A DNA stretch of 64,000 nt from Chimonanthus salicifolius (lineage: Eukaryota > Streptophyta > Magnoliopsida > Laurales > Calycanthaceae): assembly GCA_013350335.1 (NCBI GenBank), contig CM023540.1, positions 54,746,905 through 54,810,904 on the forward strand, read 5' to 3'. Shown here one piece after another: positions 11,359 to 22,735 of this stretch (position 1 is its first letter; every line of letters starts with the position of its first letter). Made by a program: the position numbers and the translations under genes. The notes below the pieces were generated by a model. The model saw only the letters and a list, made by a program, of their open reading frames with translations, did not search any database and was not told the origin of the DNA.

Positions 11359-11795
11359 TTTACCAAACAGTCTAAATTGGAGGTGATTGACTTTTTGTGT
11401 TGGAAACCTCACATCTTGTAAGATATTACAATGTCTTCTCCATTACCAATGATACACTAACTCTTGAGTTCACAAGTAGTGTTAGTCGTGGTCCTGTGTT
11501 CGGCTTCAGCACTTGAATGGGCAACAACACTTTCTTGGTAGCCATGAGACCTGATGTGATTCGAGAAATGATGAAAGAATAGAACAAGAAGTTGATGGAG
11601 AGAAGAGATGAAGGGAAAATCATCTAAATTGTATCATCATTTCATAGATTTAAAATACAGAGCTTTGAGAACAGAAGTACAATAGTGTAAAGTCAACCAT
11701 AAACAAAATATAGTCATAGGGATTGTACAAAATAATATACACATCCAAAACAGGTAGTCAACTATAGTACAAGTAATCCTACAATAGATACCTCC

Positions 11796-11833
<38 letters not shown>

Positions 11834-11926
11834 GAGTTCCCTCCTCCTGATAAACACAGGAATTTTGTTATTAGTTGTTTGAATATTGTGAGTTCTGCAA
11901 TGACATGCTCTTGGTTATTGTGGCAG
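11359..11926. other. Region upstream of FRS gene, no clear exon
   Basis: It holds an (AT)16 run at 11801-11832. If the FRS gene has 5' untranslated exons or a promoter they may lie here, but no TATA box or coding exon can be called with confidence. Confidence 0.4.
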
Positions 11927-12037
11927 AAACAACAACAATTGCGTGATCACTTGCAAAGTATTGAAGACAAAGAAAGATGCAATGGTAATGCTCCCATAGT
12001 GGAGGGATCCTTAATTGTCAAGGAAGAAGGGAATCTG
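11927..12037 (+). other. Exon-like duplicate of the FRS 5' coding segment
   Basis: A 111-base open segment (37 codons) is preceded by an acceptor-like CAG (11924-11926) and followed by the donor GTAAGA (12038). The translation contains LRDHLQSIEDKE and LIVKEEGNL, which aligns with the start of the FRS exon at 12908 (LCDDLHRVEES... and IIKEEGDL). The upstream intronic stretch is also shared ('catgctcttggtta...gtggcag'), so the duplication includes the splice acceptor. Both ends are in phase 0, so splicing 11927-12037 to 12908 would keep the frame and add a second copy of the motif. Whether it is used as an exon or is a dead duplicate is unknown. Confidence 0.55.
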
Positions 12038-12907
12038 GTAAGATCAATGATGTGACCTTTTGTAATAAAATTATTCAGACATTATCTGCAGGGCATTGAT
12101 CAAACAGTTTTATACGACTAGCATCACTTTCACTATTGGACATATGTGAAGTAGACTAGGTGGTATGTAGAAGTAAATACATTCTCTAGTAGTCAAGGCA
12201 CGAAGACATTATATGAGATGATATGATACAATAAACAGTCCAATAATACCAATATATGTCTCTTAGCATCAATCTCAGATCCCATAAGTTTGTTTCTTTT
12301 ACTCAAATTCTGGTGCTTAGTTCACCAGATTTGTGTGAAAATAAATTCCTTAATATAATGAAGGAAAAAAAAAGGGATATAGGTGGTCAACAATATAACC
12401 AACCAGAATGCTAAAAGAACATGTCCTAGAGATTATCTTTCAAAAAAAAAAACATGTACTAGAGATTCATTTTGACTAGGACAATCATCCAAATATGATA
12501 AACTCTTTGAGATGCAAAAAAAAAAAAACGGCTTCATTAATGCTATGCAGTGTTGGGAGGTGGAAAGTTGGTGGATATTGTTTGGAATTCCACATGAACA
12601 AACTCTAAAAAACAATTCTAAACTCACCAGGACATGGTATAACTCTAGTCAATAAACTGTTGAAAAATAAACAGATCTACTCAGTAATCCCTGTACAGGC
12701 ATTTAATTGGAACAGAAGTTGCACCTTGGACTTCCAGAACCTTTGGTATTTAGACGATGCCTTGCACTTTTGATGTACGAAACCAATCTTCACATTTGCA
12801 CCCTTAATTAAGGTTTATTTACACATTTGATTATGAAATGTGTGTTTATGTGGTGATATGAGTTACTTGAAGCATTCGGTGACACATGCTCTTGGTTAAC
12901 GTGGCAG

Positions 12908-15638
12908 CAACAAGAACTGTGTGATGACTTGCACAGAGTTGAAGAATCCTTTCTTGCTATGGATGGGTCGTCAATTATCAAGGAGGAAGGGGATCTAGTT
13001 CCATATGTGGGGATGGAATTTAAATCTCCTGAAGAAGCTCACAAGTTCTATGTCTCATATGCTATGAGAGTTGGATTTAACACTAAAGTAAGAAATTCCC
13101 ATAACAAAATTATTGATGGTTCAAAGCAACTAATGCTAATGTCACTTTCATGTGATAGAGAAGGGTTCAAATGGGATTCAAGAGAACCTGTTAAAAAACC
13201 CAGGCCTCACTATAGAACGGGATGCAAAGCTGAAATGAGGATCAAGCGTATAGTGCGTGATGTCCCCACATGGGTTTGCCATTATGTTGTTCTTGAACAC
13301 AATCATGATCTTCTTCCATTCATGTTTCATAAAAATATTGGAACATCACGCACAGCGAAGGTGATACAGATGTTGGCTGAAGAAGCTGGGGGTTTTGAAA
13401 AATTGACTTTCAGGCACATGGAAGTTGAAAAGGAAGTTAAATGTTTCATTGATCTATATGAGCGAATGAATGTAAAAGGAGATGCAAATGCAATTCAAAA
13501 ACATTTCTCAGAAAGGCATAGTAAGAATCCTTCTTTTTTCTATCAAATGGATATTGGCAAGTCAGGCCACTTGATGAATGTATTTTGGGTTGATGGAAAA
13601 TGTAGGGCGTCTTATAGTTATTTTGGTGATGTAGTAACCTTTGACACCACATACTTGACAGGTAAGTATGATATGCCAATTGCTGTATTTTTGGGTGTGA
13701 ACCATCATGGTCAGCGTATCTGTTTGGGTTGTGGAATGCTTGCAAATGAGACAACTGAGACATTCGTTTGGTTGTTTAAAGCATGGTTGAAAGCTATGGG
13801 GCAACCTCCAATGTCAATAACTACTGACCAATGCCCTGCAATAGCAAGAAGCAATTGAAGTGGTGTTTCCAGAAGTCCACTATCGCCTTTCCCTTTGGCA
13901 TATAATGAAGAAACAAACTGTGAAATTCGGGGAGATGGAAAACAAAGAAGAGGTTATGTCAACTATGAGTAAATGTGTTTATGATTCCTTCAAAGTGGAA
14001 GATTTTGAAAGGGAGTGGAAGGACATGATCAAGACATATGACCTAGAGAGGAACGAATGGTTACAATCTCTATATGAAATACGTGAGCTATGGGTGCCAG
14101 CATATCAAAGAGGCACAATTTTTACAGGGTTGCAAGCTACCCTACAAAGTGAAAGTATAGATCACTTTTTTGATGGGTTTGTGCATCAAAAAACCACATT
14201 GTCAGAGTTTATTGAACAGTATGATAGAGTATTACAGGAGCACTACCAGAAGGAAATTGATGCGGATTTTGCTGATTTTCATTCAATTCCTATTTTGAGG
14301 ATGCACCATTCTTTTGAAGTTCAGGGTGCATCTTTCTATACGGAAGAAATATTTCAGAAGTTCCAAACACAGATATTAAAAATGGATAATTGTGTTATTG
14401 CAGTAAAAGATGTTGATGGTGCGATAACAATGTATGTGGTGACTGACACAATAACGAAAGAAAATGGTCCTGTTGAGCAAAAGGGTTACAAACTTACATT
14501 TGATGCATGGGAGGCAAAAGTTTCTTGCATTTGTTGTTTATTTGAGTTTCAAGGAATTTTGTGTAATCATGCAATGTCAGTTCTTTATGCTAATGGTATT
14601 ACTCAAATTCCATCCCATTACATGTTGCAACGTTGGAGAAAGGATTTTAAGCGCACTCATGCAATATACAGTGATTGTGAACGAGATCAAGTTAATCAAG
14701 CAATGGATCGTTGTAATGATTTATGGCGTCGGTGCATTCAATTTGCAAATGAAGCGGCAGTAACTACAGAAAGATACCTTTTTGCTGTTCAAGTATTGGC
14801 TGAAGCAACAAATAAGATACGCCATATGGATCGTTATTTTAATGCAGGTACGAGGGGTGGCAGGTCAGTACAACACTTATATTGTACTTTGCTGTATTGT
14901 TATCTAAGCTCCATAGATTTCCACGTTTTGTGATACAGGTAAAACTATTGATCCTAAACAAGCAAAGAGAAGAGGTCGTCCGCCAAAACAACATTTAGAG
15001 GCAATAAGAGATGAGATGACCACTGAAACTTGTGGGTTGTGCCAAAAGACAGGTCACACTGCAGCTACTTGCCACGAGGTAATCAACAATGTTGAAGTTA
15101 CATATTGCTTGTTATACTGATATTTAATTTGGTTTGACATTTCATGTTCCTCTCATCTCTTGAACTTCATTTGCTCGGCCAAATTTATTTGGAAGCCAAG
15201 TTGAGGAGGGGATGAAAGAGAGCTTACAAGTATTCATTTCACCTGTTTTGATTTATTTCCATACTACGGTTTTTATTTTCTATATTTTTGGTAAATGCTT
15301 TAGGGACTACTAACTTTGCAACTGAGTACAAAATGAGAGAATAATTTTGCCACCTCAACTTAAGTTAAAAAAATTTGCAATCAATTTTTTATCATATAGT
15401 TTACACAAAATGGATCTGACTTCTTTAAATTCTAGATGTGAATTTCTTTGCTCAATGTGTTGAGAACTTTTATCATGGCATAGATCCACTCATATTACTG
15501 TACTTCAGATAGATATAGAGGTTCATGTGTTTGTAAGAACTGTTTTAAAAGTCTAGTAAATCTATGGAGATGATTCTCATATCAAGTTCTATATTATCTT
15601 ATTTTAATGCTCTATTTTTTCAGATGCAATGTTGCTGA
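12908..15638 (+). CDS. FAR1/FHY3-related (FRS) transposase-derived factor, frameshifted
   Basis: FRS proteins are nuclear DNA-binding factors domesticated from Mutator-like (MULE) transposases. Domains in order: FAR1 zinc finger (GMEFKSPEEAHKFY at about 13010, with Cys, Cys and the EHNHD His pair near 13300); MULE transposase core (FDTTYLTGKYDMPIAVF about 13640; ITTDQ about 13820; SES about 14155); SWIM zinc finger (CICCLF...LCNHAMSVL, about 14528-14585); C-terminal CCHC knuckle CGLCQKTGHTAATC in exon 2. Exons read: 12908-14847 (acceptor CAG at 12905; first in-frame ATG 12959), 14939-15078, 15624-15638 (MQCC then stop); both introns are GT-AG with matching phase. Length is about 680 residues, normal for the family. 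One extra A near 13850 shifts the frame right after the second catalytic Asp; downstream the frame is clean for over 330 codons. It is therefore a recent pseudogene or an assembly error. FAR1, FHY3 or a specific FRS number cannot be assigned. Confidence 0.85.
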
Positions 15639-16501
15639 TGACAAACAACGATAGGGAGCAGTAGGAATGCATAGACCATTTTGTGTTAGGCATTCATTAG
15701 AAGGCCACTTAATTCAATTAACCATTTGTATATACGTAAGAACTGTAGAGATAATTCTCATTTTATGAAGCTCTTATGTTTTGATGATCTTAGTTTTAAT
15801 TTGCTTTATCTTTAGATTGCAGTGATTTCAACAACTAGGAAAAGGGCATTTTGGAATGAAGAGACCATTTTGTACCAGGCATCAATTTCGAAACTTCTTG
15901 TTTATTTTGTAGATATTTCAGTGCACGTAGAGCAGTGGCAGTGTTATAGAATGTACATTGGCAGATTTTAATTAGTGAATGCAAATCTGGACAATTATAT
16001 TTTCTTGGAAGATCTTTAATGCTTCTTGGGAATGCTTAAGTGATCCAATGTTCTATTTAGAATTTATCAAATTGACTTGTGGTTATAATTATTGGGGTCA
16101 GAGAGAAACGTAGAGAGAGAGAGCTTCTCATTTTCGGTGTTTCACATTTCATCATGATTATTTGATGGTGGTTGTTTGATGCATATGTTGGTGATCTTAC
16201 ATGCAAATTTCTACCTTAGGACCCAATAAGTGGGCCACAAATAAGTACCACCGAGTGATTGCTGGGCCAAACGAGTCAATGATTATTGTAGTTGCTGATA
16301 CTTTGGATTTCATGATACATGATGAATCTGGAGGTGATTTTACAGGTTCGATCTCCAAATTAGATTTTATGACAGGTTTATGGGGATGGTCTACAGGGAG
16401 TAGGAAAAAGAATAATATTGTGATAGTTTTATTATTTGTTGCGGTAAATATATTTATTGAAAATCAAAAAAAAATATTGCTTCGTCTTTTCCTGAAAAAA
16501 A
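15639..16501. other. FRS 3' flank, no further gene seen
   Basis: It probably contains the FRS 3' untranslated region. The segments 15640-15720 and 15800-15900 resemble each other weakly ('agaccattttgt...aggcat...'), suggesting an old duplication. An open frame at 16201-16509 has no recognisable domain. Confidence 0.4.
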
Positions 16502-16574
16502 TGGAATGATGGGAATTGAACCCGTGCGTGGTGGATTCACAATCCATTGCCTTGATCCACTTGGCTACATCTGC
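16502..16574 (-). tRNA. trnH-GUG: Plastid-type tRNA-His(GUG) relic
   Basis: Read on the minus strand, the segment matches plastid trnH almost throughout: the D-arm part ATGTAGCCAAGTGGATCAAG, the anticodon loop TTGTGAA with GTG, and the T-arm GGGTTCAATTCCC. The outer acceptor stem no longer pairs (5' GCAGATG against 3' CATTCCA), so it is probably not functional. The sequence could come from plastid DNA directly or via a mitochondrial copy. Nearby bases are not clearly plastid, so only a short fragment survives. Confidence 0.8.
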
Positions 16575-17205
16575 CCTTCCTCTCAAAAATGTCAATCCTA
16601 TAATGTAAAATTTGGAAAGATTAGGAAAAAAAATCAATTGATTTTGAAGAATGTACATAAATTGCAGATCCGCACTAAGTGAAACTGTAATGTTCAATCA
16701 TGAACCAACTAGCACATTTTCGTAAATTGAAGAAAAAAATGAAAAATGGAAAATGCTTATGTGAATAAAACACTATTGAATCAAACGGTTTGCTTGATGC
16801 TGTCTAAGCCACTAGAGTGTACGTCTAATGGTCTCTAACGTGACAAAGGTCTTCTTGGAAACCTTGTGTTGGGAGACTAACACGTGCTGCACTTCCCATT
16901 GTGAGTTAGGCTTCTCTCTCCCGGACATGTTGGCCCTATGAAGAGCTCGAGTTCATTCGCCAGTCAAACCCTACTTTCTATCATGTGATGGCCGAGTTCT
17001 TCCTTTACTTCCAGATCATTCCTTATTTTTATGATAAGGACAACCGTGTTGGCGTTAAGCACTGGATGCTCCATTTCTTTGGCGTTCTTGAGACCAACAA
17101 GGGGCAAAGGTTGACCACCTGGAGTCTTTACAAAGAGACTTCCTGTGGTCAAATGGGAACAAAGGAAAAATCTATGCGGTAAACTGGCAAACGGTATCAA
17201 CTAAC
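16575..17205. other. Spacer with a possible coding remnant
   Basis: An open frame at 16985-17182 (FFLYFQIIPYFYDKDN..GVKHWMLHFFGV..) resembles, only in general pattern, the aromatic-rich gag-like or transposase-like frames common in plant repeats. No firm family call is possible. Confidence 0.3.
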
Positions 17206-17565
17206 CTGATCCAAAATTATACAAAATTGTATGATATATGTTAATAATCATGTTTTATGTTTTGTTATCCGTTAATTGGGCTTTTTGAAAAGTTCAGGAT
17301 TGGGCCATTTAAAGCTTGGTAGCTCACAGATCCAACTCATTTAAATTGGGGGGGCAAATGGTAAACCGCACTTCTGCATCCTTAGGTTCTAAGGAGACAT
17401 GCCATCAAGCCTGGTGGATGAATTATGATCATGCGATCAGAGCGTGATTTATGGCCAAGATCTGTCTATTAGATCTCTGACCCTAAAGGATCGTTCTCAA
17501 TTGGGTTACTCCGGTTGGGGTGATCACTCGGTTGTCTGACAGACTACCAGTTATTTAAACCGACA

Positions 17566-17713
17566 TGGGTGTAGCTCAATTGATTGCCTCTCGTCTCAGA
17601 AAGCAGAAGGTTGCGGGTTCGAACCACCATGGTTTAACCTTGAGTAGTGGGCTCACCCGTGGGGGTTTTACGCCGGGTATCCCACGGCTTCCCGCACTTA
17701 TATTCAAAAAAAA
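17566..17713 (+). mobile_element. tRNA-derived SINE
   Basis: RNA polymerase III promoter boxes are present: an A box TAGCTCAATTG at 17572-17582 and a B box GGTTCGAACC at 17616-17625, ~34 bp apart as in tRNA genes. The tRNA-like head is followed by an unrelated body and a short A tail (about 17706-17713). The intervening loop does not fold as a functional tRNA. The ~350-bp stretch 17365-17713 is missing from the other two LTR copies, so an insertion is clear; which part beyond the SINE came with it is not. Confidence 0.75.
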
Positions 17714-18374
17714 TTGGGACATTGTCATAAATGTTAATATTTAATGATATTAATCTTTGTGTATTTATAAAAGACATTATTTGAATTTATTAGACTTATA
17801 CACTTTTAATTATTTTAAATTCTGAGTTTATAGGATCTTTAAAATTTATGTTTTTATTTTCAGAAATTCTAATATTTGTGACCCGAAGAGGTCCCTATTT
17901 ACAAAATAATTATTTTAAATAGTTAGAAAAGCCAGAAAGTTATAAAGAAAACATCTAGTGTTTTAATTTGTATTTTAAGCTAACATTTTGTGTTATTAGA
18001 TTTTCAAAATAATTTTTTAAGACTTTAAATAAATACAATTTGATTTATGGAATTAGCTTAAAACAAGATTTTTGTTAAAATCAACTAATTTTCAAAGTGT
18101 ATTATCCTCCAAATTTTTACAGCGTCTATGACTTTTAAACCCCGACGTTTTGGGCCGGTTATATTAAATTAGTTGAAATCCCATTTTTATCTAATTATTA
18201 AAATTATTCAAAAAAGGTAAATAAATAAATAATTTTTTTAAGTCGGTAGCTGCATATAGTAGCTACGTTCGCACGAATCATCGTTTTATGCGATGATTCA
18301 TGCAGGCTAAGCTATGGTAGCTTAGCTACCGTAGCTGCCCATGAAGCCCACCCCGCCCACCCGCCCACCCCCCC

Positions 18375-18416
18375 TTCTTCCTTCTTCCTTCTTCCTTCTT
18401 CCTTCTTCCTTCTTCC
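18375..18416. repeat. (TTCTTCC)n microsatellite in LTR
   Basis: Six 7-bp units sit just upstream of the LTR TATA box. They are absent from the corresponding place in the other two LTR copies. Confidence 0.9.
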
Positions 18417-18420
18417 CATG

Positions 18421-18430
18421 ATTATAAATA
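18421..18430 (+). promoter_or_regulatory. LTR TATA box
   Basis: ATTATAAATA lies at the same relative position as TATATAAA (29695-29702) and TTATAAATTC (60591-60600) in the two sister LTRs, each upstream of a purine-rich leader and the GCGAAGGTA-type donor. Conservation across three copies supports the call. Confidence 0.55.
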
Positions 18431-19139
18431 TCAATGAGAGAGAATAGAAGAAACTACTCCTCCATTGATGTTGCATCATCTGAGCTTCTTCTTCTTCCAG
18501 TTTTCTTCTTTCACTGTTCTTGTTTTGTAAAAAAATTCCAAGAGTTGAAACTCTGCTCAACTCTCCAAGCGAAGGTATAAAACCATTTATTTTTTATGTT
18601 TTATCAGTCTTAGAATGATTTAGAAACAAATTGGAGTTGATTTAGAGTGGGTAAATGGAGTTTTAAAATTCTACAAAAAAAACCATGGTTTTTCCATGTA
18701 TTTGGTGTTTACACCATCAAAATAAGAGGCTTTTCTTAGTCATTTTATGTCTAATTAATTTTGAAAATAAAGTAGACTTAATATAGATCACATCTGACCA
18801 GATAGATGTGCAAAACGAATCCAAAAACCCCTCTGTTTTTGGATCTGTATTTCACTTGGATTGTCTCTTCACTGCATTGTCGGCAAGTGACTGGCTGAAG
18901 AAATATGTTTTGGAACTTGACTCGGAAGTTTCGAAGATACTGTAGCAGTGTTGAAGCTAAGTTATGAAGTCAGTGTAGCAGTTCTGAGATCTCGGGACTT
19001 GACATGGAAGTTCCGAAATCACTGTAGTAGGTTTTGAAGTTCGAAAGTTCAGAAGTAACTGTAGCAGGTTCCGAAAGGATGTTCCAAAGCAGAATTTGGA
19101 CATTTTGAAACTTTAGTTTCGGAAGTTCCGAAGACATAT

Positions 19140-21141
19140 TGGCCTAAAAGTTAAATCTGTCTCCCCTGAATCAGACTGAATTGTCAATTCTGTGACTCTG
19201 TCCGACTGATGCATGAGTTGTCAACTTGTGTGACTAAGTCGTGACCTTCTTCGTGTGTCAAAGTTGCGTCTCTTGAAGACCTGCATAGTCAAATCAAGTT
19301 TGACGCTCCAGAAGACGTGTCATTTGGAGGGCATCGCAATGAAACTTAAAGGACTTCATGAATACCAACCAACACAGGTATTTGGATCTTAGGACTAACT
19401 TAGGAGACCTAGACTTACCTTTGGGACAAACCTTAAAATCCATGAGTTAGAATTTGGTAAAACTAAATTGGATTCCTTAGGTTAGTTATGTTTTGCTCTG
19501 TTTTGGAGAAGTTTTTGATCCTATTAAATGTGAACTAGTATTAGTAAAATCTTTATGATTTGATAGATCACTCAAAAAGCTTTGCAAAAAGTCTAAGAAC
19601 ACCCAATTCCAAGATGTATAGCTCAAGTTATGAACATTTCAATAAAAGGTGAAAAACAGAACAAAACAATTGTGTCATATACCCTCACTTGGAGAGCTTA
19701 TTTGAGGCATCAAATGGACTTCAAATTGGATCAAATTTTGTGAATATATAAATCTCTGAATGAGCTTTCTAACGAACCGAAGAACTCCAAAACCGATTTC
19801 GGTATCGCAAGTTATGACCGTTTTAATGGAGGTGTACAAAATTGTCAAGATTCAGTCTACTAAACTTTATGTTTCAATCGACTGAACGTGCTGCAGATTG
19901 GACTTTTCAGCCTCAGATGAGATTCAGGTGACTGAATCTGTGATTTCAGTCTACTGAATTGTGCCTAGATGTTTCAACGGTTATTTTTGGACCTTTTAGT
20001 CGATTGGATCTTCAAGTTCAGTCGGTTGAAAACGTAACAACTAATTTTTTGTTACGTGTTTGACCTCCAACGGCCATATCTTTGAGAGGGCTTTAAATAC
20101 ATGTTCTTAGGGCATTTTAAAGGTTGATCGTTGATGAACAAAATCCTCTCTAAACTTCTCCAAGACTTCCAATCAATTCAAGAGCACTAAAACTCCATAG
20201 TTAGATTACCAAAGTTCTTAAACTCAATCTCACTCACTCAAAACTCTCATAGGCAAATATTGAGCATCTTAGGCTCCCTCTTGAGTGTGTAATTGAGAGA
20301 ACATTTAGGGATAGATTGTACTTATAGGTAAACCTTCTACCATCCCTAAATCTCTTCTTCTACATCTTGGTTGGGCATCATTAGAGCATCTACACTTCAT
20401 CAAAGAAGCCAAGAAAAGGGGAGGATCTTCAAGAACGTGCGAAAGCCACTTTGAGCATCAAGAGGCAAGCATTTTTGGTATTTTTCTAAAAATCAAATTA
20501 TTTCTATCATTGTGTAATTTGTATAGGGTTGGTGTAACCCTTATAAGGAGAGAAGACACCTTTGAGCATCAAGAGGCAAGCGTTCTTGGTATTTTCTAAA
20601 AATCAAATTATTTCTATCATTGTGTAATTTGTATATGGTTGGTGTAACCCTTATAAGGAGAGAAGGGTGTCTTCTCTCTTAAGCGTTATCGGTCCGATCT
20701 TCACTCGTGAAGAAGATCAAGAGTTATATATATTCGATCTCTATGTGTGAAAGAGATCATGGTTGTAATAGGTTTCCTCTCCACCCTCGAAGGAGACGTT
20801 AGTGGAATCCTCAAGTGGTGTACTTGGGCATGGATGTAGGTAAGATTGTCGAACCACGTAAAAGTCTGTGTGTCAAGATTTTTCATCTCTTCTCACCTCC
20901 TCACCTTACTTTGTGCATTTGCGTTTATTTCTTATATTTCTAACACGCTTATTTGGTGAAATTGTGTTTGTTGCAATTACACTTCACATTCATTATTTAT
21001 TGCAAATCTCAATATTTTGGAAGATCAATTGGATTAATTAGTAAAGACCCAATTTTAATTCACCAAAGTTTTAAAGAAATTTAAAATTCCGCAATTGTCC
21101 TATTCACCCCTCCGTTCTAGGGTAATCTAGCTTAACCAACA
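19140..21141 (+). repeat. 5' LTR of Sirevirus-like element
   Basis: About 2 kb, ending in CTTAACCAACA. It contains a plausible promoter TATA segment near 20093 ('ctttaaatac') and an internal tandem duplication at 20451-20672. The left end is set only by loss of gypsy LTR similarity. Confidence 0.6.
20451..20672 (+). repeat. 111-bp tandem duplication in LTR
   Basis: Copies start at 20451 and 20562 with TTGAGCATCAAGAGGCAAGC and both end in GTGTAACCCTTATAAGGAG. They differ at very few positions, so this is a recent duplication. Confidence 0.85.
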
Positions 21142-21143
21142 AT

Positions 21144-21154
21144 TGGTATCAGAG
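21144..21154 (+). other. Primer binding site (tRNA-Met type)
   Basis: TGGTATCAGAG, complementary to the 3' end of plant initiator tRNA-Met, starts two bases after the LTR end. It fixes the orientation and the LTR boundary of this element. Confidence 0.85.
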
Positions 21155-21210
21155 AAAGGGCTCTTGTATTGGACTTAACCATCTAAGAGTTGATTTTTAA
21201 AGCTTGAAAA

Positions 21211-22112
21211 ATGTCTAAGGGAGATTGCATGGTCATAATGAGTCCTCCCATCCTTGATGGCTCCAACTATGGTATATGGAAAACCAAAATGAAAATGGTT
21301 TTAAAATCATTGGATGGAATCCTTTGGGAATTGATTATACGTGGTTGGAGTCAACCAAGTAAATGTTATTTCACATGGAGTGATCATGAAAAGAGTATGG
21401 ACACGGCTAATGCTAAAGCTTTTAATGCCATATTCTACGCCGTTTCACCAAACATTTTGGAAAACATCATATCGTGTGAAACCGCAAAAGTGGCTTGGGA
21501 CATTTTGGAGAAAACCCATGAAATTCCTAGGAGAGAAGATGCCATAGAAAATATCTATTGTCTATGACCCATTCAAACATTTGAACCTCAAGAATAACAA
21601 ACGAATGAAGAGGAAATAAAAGATGATACACCTAGCATGGAGGAGTTAGTTGAAGCTTTGCAAGAAATGTATAAAAGGCTTAAGAAAATGAGTAAAGAGA
21701 ACTTAAAATTAACAAATGAATTAAACTATGAAAAGATGACACATGAAAATAATTTAAAAGAACTTGAACTAACCAAAGACAAATTGCTAAAACTTGGAGG
21801 AGTTAAAAATAAAAAAATCCAAGAAAAACTCAATATGAACTCTTAAAATTTGAAGAATCCTTAAAAGTGGAAATAAATGAAAAATGTAATCTTAAAAATG
21901 AAGTAAGAAAAGTAGAGCATGAACTTCTCTCACTAAAAGAAGAGTACAAAGACTTGAAAATTGTGCTAAGTGGTGAACAACAAGAAAATGCAAGAATTAA
22001 AAATGAACTTAAAGAAGCTAAAGCTAATATCCCAAAATCACAATCAAATCTAGAAGTTGAAAATCAAAGATTGGTACAAGAAGTTAATGACTTAAAGAGA
22101 TACAAAGAATAA
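21211..22112 (+). pseudogene. copia gag with coiled-coil tail, broken
   Basis: It starts with ATG at 21211. The N-terminal part (residues 1-118) has the copia gag pattern PPILDGSNYGIWKTKM and a later AKVAWDILEKTHE, typical of the DUF4219/UBN2 gag families. After a stop at 21565, two further open stretches (21637-21843, 21867-22109) encode Lys/Glu/Leu-rich heptads such as LKKMSKENLKLTNELN and EYKDLKIVLSGEQQENARIK. Such a coiled coil is known for Sirevirus gag C-termini. At least two frame breaks separate the parts. The role would have been the virus-like particle shell in the cytoplasm. Confidence 0.7.
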
Positions 22113-22182
22113 TTTAAAATGAAGTTCACTAGAGGAGAAGAGAAGCTTGAAAAACTTCTAAAACTAAGCAAACCTATAATAA

Positions 22183-22735
22183 CCTGACCCGTATTAAGTC
22201 TAATTAATGTGATTTATATTAATAAATCATGTTTTAACCCGTTAATCATGAAGATTACGGATTTGGATTTTAGAAAAGTCTAGGATCGGTCCAATCGGAG
22301 CTCGATAGCTCGTTGATCCAACTCACTACGTTAAGGTTCTGATCTTTATGAAATAATTATTTAAAATAAATTTTTAAGTTAGAAAATTTTAAGAAAATAG
22401 ATTATGTTTAAGTTGTGTATGGACTTATCATATTGTGTTTTTAGATTTTGAAAATAAGAGTTTTAAACTCTTTTTATATATGAAATTTTATTTAAGGAAA
22501 TTGACTAAAATATATTTTTTTAAATCAATTAAATTTTTAGGTATGTTGACCTCTAAATTTTTATAGCATTTATAATTTTTAATCCTATTTGATTTGGATC
22601 AGAAGGATTAAATTAATTAAATATTTTAATAATAAAATATTAGAAATAAATAAAAGAGGGTTAAAATGTAAATAATTTTTTAGGACCAAACTACAAATAA
22701 ACAAAATTTTAAACACCTGCCAAAGTTGCTACATA
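22183..22735 (+). mobile_element. 5' fragment of family A gypsy LTR
   Basis: This stretch matches the beginning of the LTR at 28826 (shared 'gtctaattaatgtgattta', 'aaatcatgttttaacccgtt', 'gaaaagtctaggatcgg') and stops after 'aaacacctgc'. It joins directly to the tail of the copia 3' LTR, so the rest of this LTR and the copia pol were lost in a deletion. Confidence 0.75.

Noticed and set aside
16201..16509. 102-codon open frame downstream of the FRS gene
   Set aside because: No domain, no splice signals linking it to the FRS gene, and its C-terminal part is an A-rich run.
17566..17640. Functional tRNA gene
   Set aside because: A and B boxes are present, but there is no consistent anticodon stem or acceptor pairing, and it is followed by a SINE body and A tail.
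19367..19377. CCAACACAG as the left target duplication (CACAG) of the Sirevirus-like element
   Set aside because: The following bases are GTATTTGG, not TG..., and the preceding DNA already lacks gypsy LTR similarity, so it does not mark the LTR start.
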